Source: DASWVC01 sp036401335 (GTDB lineage: Bacteria; Verrucomicrobiota; Verrucomicrobiia; Chthoniobacterales; JAFAMB01). From it: DNA of 8,530 bases. The DNA lies in contig DASWVC010000387.1 in assembly GCA_036401335.1 (NCBI GenBank), positions 1-8,530 on the forward strand, in the 5' to 3' direction. This document shows, one piece after another, positions 1 to 5,413 of this stretch. A program made the translations under genes and the position numbers. Below the pieces are notes generated by a model, which had not been told where the DNA came from, ran no database searches, and worked only from the letters and a program-made list of their open reading frames with translations. Numbering within the stretch: the stretch's first letter is position 1; the number at the start of each line of letters is the position of its first letter.

Positions 1-234
1 GGCGGCAGCTACGGCGTGGAACGCCTTTTCCATTACCGCATGCTGCCGGAGATGGGACCGCCCGAAACCGTTGTCTACGAGTTTCCGCGCGGTGACCAGT
101 CGTGGCAGATGGAGCTCAATGCCTTTATTGAGGACATTCAGCAGGACCGGCGGCCGGACCCGGGTCTGCCCGAAGGCCTGCGCACGCTTGAAGTCGTCGA
201 GGAAATTTACCGGCGAAGCGGCTACCTGCCCTGA
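1..234 (+). CDS. C-terminal fragment of a probable Gfo/Idh/MocA-family oxidoreductase
   Basis: The reading frame is open from the first base and ends at TGA 232-234, so about 77 residues of a longer protein are visible. The stretch from about residue 46 (WQMELNAFIEDI) through PDPGLPEGLRTLEVVEEIYR matches the usual tail of Gfo/Idh/MocA sugar dehydrogenases. In that tail a helix with ELxxFIxxI is followed by P-x-x-GL-x-x-GLRTLEVVEEIY. The NAD-binding Rossmann domain and the catalytic EKP-type motif would lie upstream, outside the window. GTG at 16 is in frame but is simply an internal valine. The gene is co-directional with the sugar kinase 76 bp downstream, and such oxidoreductases are common in surface-sugar clusters. 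Substrate and reaction cannot be told from this fragment. The family call rests only on the C-terminal pattern. Confidence 0.65.
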   Translation, partial: GGSYGVERLFHYRMLPEMGPPETVVYEFPRGDQSWQMELNAFIEDIQQDRRPDPGLPEGLRTLEVVEEIYRRSGYLP

Positions 235-267
235 GGCTGACGGTCTCTGGTGAGCAACGGGAATTGT

Positions 268-307
268 TGTTCATTGACGTTCGTTGTTGTTCATTGCTGT
301 TCATTGT
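268..307 (+). repeat. Four tandem 10-bp repeats directly upstream of the sugar kinase start
   Basis: Four consecutive decamers are visible: TGTTCATTGA (268-277), CGTTCGTTGT (278-287), TGTTCATTGC (288-297) and TGTTCATTGT (298-307). Three share the 9-mer TGTTCATTG exactly; the second differs at two of those nine positions. The array ends 3 bp before the ATG at 311, so it fills the place where a Shine-Dalgarno sequence would be, and no purine-rich SD is present. The period is about one helical turn. It could be a multi-site operator, a U-rich unstructured leader, or a slippage-prone tandem repeat. The sequence does not decide between these. Confidence 0.75.
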
Positions 308-310
308 TTC

Positions 311-1294
311 ATGATCATCACCCGTTCTCCGCTCCGCATCTCTCTTGGCGGGGGCGGCACTGACCTGCCATCCTATTATGAGGAACATTCCGGTTTCCTG
401 ATCGCTGCCGCCATCGACAAATACGTCTACATCACGATTCACCAGACCTTCGTCGACGAGTTAATCGTTAAGTATTCCAAACTTGAGCGCGTCAGGTCCG
501 CCGGTCAGCTTGAGCACCCGATCATCCGGGAAGCGTTGCAGGCCGTCGGTTTACCTGGCCCTTACCTGGAGATCACCTCGATGGCGGACATCCCGGCAGG
601 CACGGGACTCGGCTCGTCCGGCAGTTTCACCACTGCGCTCCTCAAAGCGCTGCACACCGTCAAGAAACACCTTGTGCACCCGGCTGATCTCGCCGAGCAG
701 GCGTGTGACATCGAGATCAATCGACTGGGCGAACCGATCGGCAAGCAGGACCAATACATTGCGGCGTACGGCGGAATCACCTGTTTCAAATTCATGCCGG
801 ACGGCCGGGTAACGGCGTGGCCCTTGGAAATCAGCGAGGAAACGTTGTTCAACCTTGAGGATAACCTCCTGCTCTTTTTCACCGGCTACTCGCGTTCTGC
901 CGGCTCCATTCTCAAGGAGCAAAAACAAAAATCCCTGGAAGCTGACAAAACCATGGTGGAGAACCTGCATTTCGTAAAAGACCTTGGAAAAGCAAGCCAG
1001 CGGGCACTGGAGCGAGGCGACCTCCACGAGTTTGCTCGGTTAATGGATGTGCACTGGCAGCGCAAGAAGGAGCGTTCCAAAAACATGTCGAACGATCGCA
1101 TCAACGAGTGGTACGACCATGCCACGGCCAACGGCGCGCTCGGGGGTAAGCTGATCGGTGCGGGCGGAGGTGGGTTTCTCATGTTCTACGTCGAAGATAA
1201 AGCCAAGCTCCGTCATGCGATGCGTGAAAAGGGGCTCACGGAGGTGCGTTTCCGGTTCGATTTTGAAGGCACCAAAGTGGTCATCCAGAATTAA
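311..1294 (+). CDS. hddA: GHMP-family sugar kinase, probable D-glycero-alpha-D-manno-heptose-7-phosphate kinase
   Basis: A cytoplasmic kinase that in this family phosphorylates the anomeric C1 of heptose-7-phosphate with ATP, giving the 1,7-bisphosphate for nucleotide-heptose synthesis. From ATG 311 the protein has 327 residues, typical for HddA. Visible motifs are the N-terminal RSPLRISLGGGGTDLPSY (residues 5-22), the ATP-binding PAGTGLGSSGSF (95-106), GEPIGKQDQYIAAYGG (140-155) with likely catalytic Asp147, and the C-terminal GHMP motif KLIGAGGGGFLMF (280-292). A longer frame opens at TTG 284. I chose ATG 311 because MIITRSPLRISLGGGGTD is the characteristic start of the family and the extra nine residues come from a tandem repeat. 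No Shine-Dalgarno is visible. The other heptose genes lie on the same strand from 3719 onward, separated by two opposite-strand genes. Other GHMP sugar kinases such as fucokinase-like enzymes are a less likely alternative, given the isomerase and GmhB-type phosphatase nearby. Confidence 0.85.
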   Translation: MIITRSPLRISLGGGGTDLPSYYEEHSGFLIAAAIDKYVYITIHQTFVDELIVKYSKLERVRSAGQLEHPIIREALQAVGLPGPYLEITSMADIPAGTGLGSSGSFTTALLKALHTVKKHLVHPADLAEQACDIEINRLGEPIGKQDQYIAAYGGITCFKFMPDGRVTAWPLEISEETLFNLEDNLLLFFTGYSRSAGSILKEQKQKSLEADKTMVENLHFVKDLGKASQRALERGDLHEFARLMDVHWQRKKERSKNMSNDRINEWYDHATANGALGGKLIGAGGGGFLMFYVEDKAKLRHAMREKGLTEVRFRFDFEGTKVVIQN

Positions 1295-1339
1295 TTCCCC
1301 CTGTGCCCCGGCCGTTTCGCACCTGCCCCAGCGCACCGT

Positions 1340-1366
1340 GCCGGCGGCGAAGGGACTCGCCCACCG
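1340..1366 (+). repeat. REP-like hairpin repeat, copy A (degenerate 3' arm)
   Basis: The core GGCGGCGAAGGGACTCGCC lies at 1343-1361. Here the hairpin is shortened: GGCGA (1346-1350) can pair with TCGCC (1357-1361) around the hexamer AGGGAC. The outer GCC of the 3' arm seen in the other copies is replaced by CAC, and the CACCGG that follows resembles the CTACCGG flank of copy C after a short deletion. Orientation is the same as copy C. Confidence 0.7.
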
Positions 1367-1437
1367 GGGTGTCGGGGCAATGGCACGAAGGTAAGGGCTT
1401 TTGGAGCGCAAAAGGAGCCCGCGTCTTAGGCGTGCGC

Positions 1438-1470
1438 CCGGTAGGGCGGCGAGTCCCTTCGCCGCCGGGG
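1438..1470 (-). repeat. REP-like hairpin repeat, copy B (inverted, full length)
   Basis: The reverse complement of this 33-bp unit matches copy C (1678-1710) at 32 of 33 positions. It forms a perfect 8-bp stem, GGCGGCGA (1445-1452) with TCGCCGCC (1459-1466), around the loop GTCCCT. It is immediately followed by a second small palindrome, GGAGCGACCGCTCC (1469-1482), whose arms GGAGCG and CGCTCC flank AC. It is inverted relative to copies A and C, so A and B could also pair over about 100 bp. Confidence 0.8.
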
Positions 1471-1677
1471 AGCGACCGCTCCTCCATCCGACCCGTCGAC
1501 CGGCAAGGACGGAGTTGTGCGTCAAGTTCCGCAATAACGGGCTGGCTTGCGGGTGGCTTTTTGATCCTTGGTTACTGCTGTTTTCTGGTTCTGTTTACGG
1601 GTTCAGGCGGCCTCGGCCCATCGGGCGGTGCACCCGGTCTCGGCGGGTGCGACGGGGGTTGCCGTTCCACCCCAGTG

Positions 1678-1710
1678 CCCCGGCAGCGAAGGGACTCGCC
1701 GCCCTACCGG
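1678..1710 (+). repeat. REP-like hairpin repeat, copy C (full length)
   Basis: This 33-bp unit has the core GGCAGCGAAGGGACTCGCC at 1682-1700. The stem GGCAGCGA (1682-1689) with TCGCCGCC (1696-1703) has one mismatch (A1685) around the loop AGGGAC. It is followed by CTACCGG, as in the complement of copy B. The long identity with B outside coding sequence shows a repeat family, not chance GC-rich similarity. Confidence 0.8.
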
Positions 1711-1867
1711 ACCGCTGGTCAGGCGGCCCTTTACGGCCGAAAGGTCGTTATCTTAGTGCCATGGGGAGAGCGGTCGCTCCAAAGCGCTTGAGGAGGGCGC
1801 TTGGGGACACGTGACCCTACCGGAGAAGGCGCGGCCCGGGTGGCGTGTTCTTCCCCGGACATCAGCC

Positions 1868-2680
1868 TTATCCCCCGGTAATCCCGGCTTTCTTCAACTC
1901 TGCCTGGAATTTATCACTGAAAAGCCGGTACAGCTCCTGGTCTGACCGGTTGGCGTTCAGAATGATTCGCCCGACCGCGTCATTATCGTGCAACCACGTT
2001 TCCTCGCCGGGAGCACGATCGGTTGAGTTGACCACCTTCATCCCGGCGGCTTCGAACGGTATGCCGTTGCGATTAAGTTTGTGCTGCAGCAGAAGGAGGC
2101 TTTCCGGCATCCGTTCCACCAAACCGACAAAAAAGAACCGGTTCAGCGCAGCGCAGGCATCAACCAACGAATCCTTGCCGTAAAAACCGTAGCCGGGCGG
2201 CCGCTCGTTCAGCCTGACGTTCGGGATCGGGCTGAAGAAGGCAGTCTGCATCGAAAACTGCTGGCGTTCATCGAACCAGTTCTCGATGTGAAATCGTGCA
2301 ATGTCACGGAGTGACATCGATTCTATCCCCTGCGGCAAGGTCCGCTTCTGCTCGTCCGACAACGAAGGGTAAGATTTCCGGAGAAAACGGAAGAGGGACA
2401 GCGTCAATCCAAGCGGATCACGCAGGAAAGTAAGGTACAGGACCTTTCTGCCCGCCAAGGTCTCAGGGAAAATCCGGAGAAAATGCGTGCTGACCGCGTC
2501 TGCCTTGGGGTTAGCTCGTAAGTATTCCTCAAACTCCGGAACGGAACAGTATTGCTGAGGGTGAGCCAGCTGTAAGGAAACGAACCTGCCTGGGAAATTC
2601 TGCTCAAGTAAGCCGCGGAAGGCGAGACCCGCGGTCTTGGGAATGTGAGCGTGAAAGATGAGACGGGGGTTGTTTTCCAT
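1868..2680 (-). CDS. Small sulfotransferase-family protein
   Basis: A 270-residue protein resembling PAPS-dependent sulfotransferases, which move a sulfuryl group to a hydroxyl or amine of a carbohydrate or other acceptor. The N-terminal IFHAHIPKTAGLAFRGLLEQ (residues 8-27) looks like the 5'-phosphosulfate-binding loop, with Lys15 and Thr16 in the IPKTAG core. LYLTFLRDPLGLTLSLFRFL (81-100) looks like the 3'-phosphate-binding segment, with Arg87 and Ser95. The C-terminus, including NRSDQELYRLFSDKFQAEL (244-262), has the closing helix common in this family. There is no signal peptide or membrane segment, so a cytoplasmic location is likely. The ATG at 2680 has no clear Shine-Dalgarno; the membrane-protein gene ends 55 bp upstream on the same strand, so co-transcription is plausible. 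The acceptor is unknown. The position inside a heptose cluster makes a surface glycan one candidate, by inference only. Confidence 0.72.
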   Translation of the reverse strand: MENNPRLIFHAHIPKTAGLAFRGLLEQNFPGRFVSLQLAHPQQYCSVPEFEEYLRANPKADAVSTHFLRIFPETLAGRKVLYLTFLRDPLGLTLSLFRFLRKSYPSLSDEQKRTLPQGIESMSLRDIARFHIENWFDERQQFSMQTAFFSPIPNVRLNERPPGYGFYGKDSLVDACAALNRFFFVGLVERMPESLLLLQHKLNRNGIPFEAAGMKVVNSTDRAPGEETWLHDNDAVGRIILNANRSDQELYRLFSDKFQAELKKAGITGG

Positions 2681-2735
2681 TTGGCGGCGCTTTCAGCAGT
2701 TCGCTGCGATTGGCACGGGAAAAATTCGAACGAGC

Positions 2736-3563
2736 TTACCGCTGGAATAAATTGCGGATTTCAACCGTAAGGGCAGGGGAAAAGAGTTGGTCGTACCAGA
2801 CAGCGTAAAATTTAAGTTTACAAGCGCCCTCAAGGTCCGTTGTCTCCAGCAGCGCTTCGAATCCGACCTTGCCCATCTCCGGATGCTTGAAGTACGCATT
2901 CACGTCCGGACGGGGAACCACCCGGGTCCGAGCGATGCGGGCGCTGCCGTCCTCCCCCACGATGGCAACGTAGACCGATTCGGCAGCGATTCCCTTCTGT
3001 CCGGAAACGGCCAGCCAACCCTGAACCAGAAGGGGCCCTTTTACCCCGACCGGTTGTTTTGCGTCGAGCAGCAGCACCTGTGCCGTGCGGCCGACCATGC
3101 GGTACCGGGCCAACACCGGCTCGTACGCGTAATGTTCCGCTGAACAAACCCACGCCATAACGCTGCAGATGATGATTGGAGCCACCGCTTTTGCCAATGC
3201 CACACTTCCGGCTGCCAGGGCGAGCGCCACCAGTGCATCTCCGATCAGCATCAAATGGTCCGTGGCAGGGTTATATTGCCGGGTATAAACGGCGGCGTAT
3301 GGGCCGAACGTAACAATGATGTCCCGGCCGAACTGCATGCGGTGTGCAACCGCTTCGTTCATGGCGTAGGCCCACGCGGGATCGAGCCCCGGGCGGGGGA
3401 AAACGGGGACGAGGGGAACCCACGCCAGCAGCAGCCCGAGTGGAAAGCAGACTGCGAGAATCCAGCGAGCTGCGGTTTTCAGGTGGGTCCGCTCCTCGTC
3501 CGAAGGCGCGGCTGCGATCGGGGCCGCTGCCCGAAATGTGTCTCTGTTCAAAGAGGAATCCAT
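2736..3563 (-). CDS. Membrane protein of unknown function, apparently internally deleted
   Basis: A 275-residue protein starting at ATG 3563, with no good Shine-Dalgarno. It has a cytoplasmic N-terminus, a first membrane segment at about 34-54, and then a conserved-looking loop with GLDPAWAYAMNEAV (59-72) and FGRDIIVTFGPYAAVYT (78-94). Two closely spaced hydrophobic segments follow at about 103-127 and 126-140, and a soluble C-terminal part from about 150. The loop resembles a family of large, many-helix bacterial membrane proteins of unknown function with a DPxW...FGxDIIxTFGP motif. The C-terminal part, with GW at 182-183 and RPDV at 218-221, resembles a beta-sandwich domain found after membrane segments in other bacterial proteins. 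Only about three helices separate the two parts, so the central helices seem to be missing while the frame stays open. It could be a functional short form or a degenerate remnant. Confidence 0.55.
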   Translation of the reverse strand: MDSSLNRDTFRAAAPIAAAPSDEERTHLKTAARWILAVCFPLGLLLAWVPLVPVFPRPGLDPAWAYAMNEAVAHRMQFGRDIIVTFGPYAAVYTRQYNPATDHLMLIGDALVALALAAGSVALAKAVAPIIICSVMAWVCSAEHYAYEPVLARYRMVGRTAQVLLLDAKQPVGVKGPLLVQGWLAVSGQKGIAAESVYVAIVGEDGSARIARTRVVPRPDVNAYFKHPEMGKVGFEALLETTDLEGACKLKFYAVWYDQLFSPALTVEIRNLFQR

Positions 3564-3718
3564 TTACTTGTCGGGTAAACGGGCGGTGCTCCACGCCCAC
3601 GGTCACGGCTTCCTGAGTACCACACCGGTTTGTTCAGGCAACACATTCCCTGTCGGGCGCGTTCCCTCCCATTTCAGAGCGCAATGCCAAGCGCAAATTG
3701 CTTGTGTGGAGGATTAAC
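3564..3718. other. Divergent intergenic region between membrane-protein gene and nucleotidyltransferase
   Basis: This 155-bp stretch must hold the start signals for the minus-strand pair (ending at 1868) and for the plus-strand operon beginning at 3719. I could not identify a convincing -35/-10 pair for either direction. A short palindrome, GCAAATTGC (3693-3701), lies just upstream of the ribosome-binding site of the nucleotidyltransferase. Confidence 0.4.
3708..3712 (+). promoter_or_regulatory. Strong Shine-Dalgarno GGAGG that selects a TTG start
   Basis: GGAGG lies six bases before TTG 3719, an ideal spacing. Two other in-frame starts, TTG 3698 and ATG 3740, lack such a signal at the right distance. 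This is the clearest Shine-Dalgarno on the plus strand of the window. Confidence 0.8.
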
Positions 3719-4489
3719 TTGTCTGAGTCTGCTCACCGCATGCAGTGCAGCGCCGCAGCGGTCCCCGTGGTGATCCTGGCCGGAGGCCTTGCCACCCGCT
3801 TGCACCCCTTGACCGAAACAATCCCGAAAGCGTTGGTCGAAGTCGCCGGAAAACCGTTCCTCGATCACCAACTGGAGTTGTTACGGGGTCAGGGCCTTCC
3901 GGAGGTGGTGCTTTGCGTGGCTCACCTGGGCCAAATGATCCTGCAGCGGTACGGGACCGGTGCGGCTTTCGGGGTCAACCTGAAGTATTCGTTCGATGGA
4001 CCGACCTCCCTTGGCACCGGCGGCGCGATCAAGCATGCCTTGCCCTTGCTGCCGGACCCTTTCTTCGTCATGTACGGCGACTCGTACTTGCCCACCGATT
4101 TTCAAGCCGTCCTGGCTGCTTTCCGGAAAGCCGGCCAACCGGCCCTGATGACGGTGTTTGCCAACGCGGATGCATGGGACCGCAGCAACGTCTGGTGGGA
4201 GGAAGGCACCCTGAAACGGTACAGCAAACGTGAAAAACTGCCCCTCATGGGGCACATCGATTACGGTCTGTCCGTCTGCAGCAAAGGCATTTTCGACCGT
4301 TACCCGGACGGCGCGCCGTTTGACCTGGCGACGGTGTTCGAAGACCTTTCCGGTGAAGGGTGCCTGGCCGGGTTCGAGGTGGCCGAGCGTTTTTACGAAA
4401 TCGGCTCGCACTCAGGTTTGTCTGAGCTCGACCGATGCCTGCGCCGACGCGAGCTTCCCCACGCCGTTCAAACCCAATACAACCCCTGA
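3719..4489 (+). CDS. hddC: Sugar-phosphate nucleotidyltransferase, probable heptose-1-phosphate guanylyltransferase
   Basis: This enzyme should couple a sugar 1-phosphate to a nucleoside triphosphate, here most likely D-glycero-alpha-D-manno-heptose-1-phosphate with GTP, giving the activated heptose and pyrophosphate. From TTG 3719 it is 256 residues, a one-domain Rossmann-type NTP transferase. VVILAGGLATRLHPLTE (17-33) is the nucleotide-binding loop; Ala25 replaces the more usual Gly of GGxGTR. Lys37 in IPKALVEV is the conserved lysine. SLGTGGAI (97-104) binds the sugar nucleotide, and MYGDSYL (118-124) carries the metal-binding Asp121. There is no left-handed beta-helix extension, so it is not a GlmU-like fusion. 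It opens the downstream block of heptose genes. Base specificity cannot be read from sequence; the HddC role is inferred from the kinase, isomerase and phosphatase around it. Other hexose-1-phosphate nucleotidyltransferases are the alternative. Confidence 0.75.
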   Translation: MSESAHRMQCSAAAVPVVILAGGLATRLHPLTETIPKALVEVAGKPFLDHQLELLRGQGLPEVVLCVAHLGQMILQRYGTGAAFGVNLKYSFDGPTSLGTGGAIKHALPLLPDPFFVMYGDSYLPTDFQAVLAAFRKAGQPALMTVFANADAWDRSNVWWEEGTLKRYSKREKLPLMGHIDYGLSVCSKGIFDRYPDGAPFDLATVFEDLSGEGCLAGFEVAERFYEIGSHSGLSELDRCLRRRELPHAVQTQYNP

Positions 4490-4567
4490 TTCCCTGGGCG
4501 CTCACCCATGGGCTCAGGCCGCGCTTTCCATTGTGGGCTTACCGTAAGTCTGGTTTCCTCACCCTCC

Positions 4568-5167
4568 ATGAGCACCTACAGCGCCCAACACCTGGCTGAG
4601 ACGGCCGAGATCGTGTCCAAACTTGATGCGGCCGGTTTGGAAGCGATCGTGAAACACCTCGCCGCGGTTCGAGACGGCGGCGGCAGATTGTTCATCCTCG
4701 GGGTGGGTGGCAGCGCGGCGAACGCTTCGCATGCGGTCAATGACTTCCGCAAGATTGCCGGCTTTGAGGCCTACGCACCCACCGACAACGTCTCTGAGCT
4801 GACCGCACGCACCAACGATGAAGGCTGGGCCTCGGTGTTTGTGGAATGGCTGCGCGGCAGTCGCCTCCGCCGCCAGGACGGACTTTTGATCCTCTCGGTG
4901 GGAGGAGGCAGCCTCGAGAAGAACGTGAGTCCCAACCTGGTCTCCGCGCTGAAATTTGCGAAGGAGGTGGGGTCCACCGTCCTCGGCATCGTCGGCCGGG
5001 ATGGCGGGTACACCGCGCAAGTGGCGGATGCCTGCTGCCTGGTTCCAACCGTCAACCCGCAGAACGTCACTCCCCATGCGGAAGCTTTCCAGGCCGTGAT
5101 CTGGCATTTGTTAGTGTCCCATCCAAAAATAAAAGTTCAGCAAACCAAATGGGAATCGACGAGATAA
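4568..5167 (+). CDS. gmhA: SIS-domain isomerase, probable sedoheptulose-7-phosphate isomerase (GmhA-like)
   Basis: In this family the enzyme converts D-sedoheptulose 7-phosphate to D-glycero-D-manno-heptose 7-phosphate, the first committed step of heptose activation. From ATG 4568 it has 199 residues, close to GmhA length. LFILGVGGSAANASH (41-55) is the phosphate-binding SIS loop, LILSVGGGSLEKNV (107-120) the second phosphate loop, and TPHAEAFQAVIWH (168-180) the C-terminal active-site helix. Against classical GmhA metal-site positions (His, Glu, Gln, His) I read His55, Asp59, Glu172 and His180, so two of four are changed. ATG 4508 is also in frame, but the 20 extra residues look non-native and neither start has a Shine-Dalgarno. 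The gene begins 78 bp after the nucleotidyltransferase. It belongs to a divergent GmhA-like subgroup, so the exact substrate is likely but not proven. Confidence 0.78.
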   Translation: MSTYSAQHLAETAEIVSKLDAAGLEAIVKHLAAVRDGGGRLFILGVGGSAANASHAVNDFRKIAGFEAYAPTDNVSELTARTNDEGWASVFVEWLRGSRLRRQDGLLILSVGGGSLEKNVSPNLVSALKFAKEVGSTVLGIVGRDGGYTAQVADACCLVPTVNPQNVTPHAEAFQAVIWHLLVSHPKIKVQQTKWESTR

Positions 5168-5413
5168 CGGGACCCCGCCGCCCCTTCTTTTCACTGCGGC
5201 ACCCCGATCAGGCACCAACACCTTCTACCTGCCAATTACCCACATCTTTGTAAGCCGTTGAGTCAGAACCGGTTATAGGTGCGCGTTTATCTGAACACTA
5301 TTCATGTAAGGTCCTGCAAGAGAAGGACTTGCAAAAATCAACTCCGAGATGCGAGTAATCGTCAGACCTTCCACCCCGTCGCTCCCATACCCCGACACTC
5401 CGGTACTTTCTTC
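5168..5413. other. Long leader between isomerase and phosphatase genes
   Basis: This 246-bp gap is unusually long for an otherwise compact gene run. The phosphatase frame is open back to GTG 5279, but the 45 extra residues are Arg- and Thr-rich and precede the family's natural start. A small hairpin is possible, TGCAAG (5315-5320) with CTTGCA (5328-5333), followed by AAAA. It is mutually exclusive with GTCCT (5311-5315) pairing AGGAC (5324-5328). TTGTAA at 5248 and TATAGG at 5274 are spaced 20 bp apart, too far for a confident promoter. An internal promoter is plausible but not demonstrated. Confidence 0.4.

Larger units (their letters stand above)
1295..1867. other. Gene-free stretch with REP-like hairpin repeats between convergent genes
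   Basis: This 573-bp region lies between the 3' ends of the kinase (+) and the sulfotransferase (-). Frames open here (for example about 160 codons on + from 1303) give Arg-, Pro- and Gly-rich translations with no recognisable domain and coincide with inverted repeats, so I do not call them genes. The region holds three copies of a 19-nt hairpin core (1343-1361, 1448-1466, 1682-1700). It also has two related short palindromes, GGAGCGACCGCTCC at 1469-1482 and GAGCGGTCGCTCC at 1768-1780, an AAGCGCTT palindrome at 1782-1789, and a repeated GTGCCCCGGC at 1303-1312 and 1675-1684. The hairpins could terminate transcription from both sides, although no T-run follows them. Confidence 0.7.

Noticed and set aside
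284..310. TTG 284 as the kinase start
   Set aside because: It would add nine residues encoded by the tandem repeat; the family begins at MIITRSPLRIS, matching ATG 311.
1040..1534. 164-codon minus-strand frame overlapping the kinase 3' end
   Set aside because: It is the antisense shadow of the kinase gene and the repeat region. The kinase on the plus strand has complete motifs.
1340..1710. Possible CRISPR array
   Set aside because: There are only three copies, in mixed orientation and with unequal spacing (about 105 and 234 bp), and the units are self-complementary hairpins.
1303..1791. Open frame of about 160 codons on the plus strand in the repeat-rich gap
   Set aside because: Its translation is Arg/Pro/Gly-rich, runs through the hairpin repeats, has no recognisable domain and no ribosome-binding site. 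An overlapping frame at 1401-1814 is equally open, as expected of GC-rich repeat DNA.
4508..4567. ATG 4508 as the isomerase start
   Set aside because: The 20 added residues do not fit the SIS family start; MSTYSAQHLAETAE from 4568 does. Neither start has a Shine-Dalgarno, so the choice is by family pattern.
4559..5107. 182-codon minus-strand frame opposite the isomerase
   Set aside because: It is a shadow of the SIS-domain gene; the translation has no family features.
5248..5279. TTGTAA and TATAGG as a sigma-70 promoter
   Set aside because: The 20-bp spacing is too long and the matches are weak.
5279..5413. GTG 5279 as the phosphatase start
   Set aside because: The 45 added residues look unlike GmhB, whose nucleophile motif normally lies close to the N-terminus.
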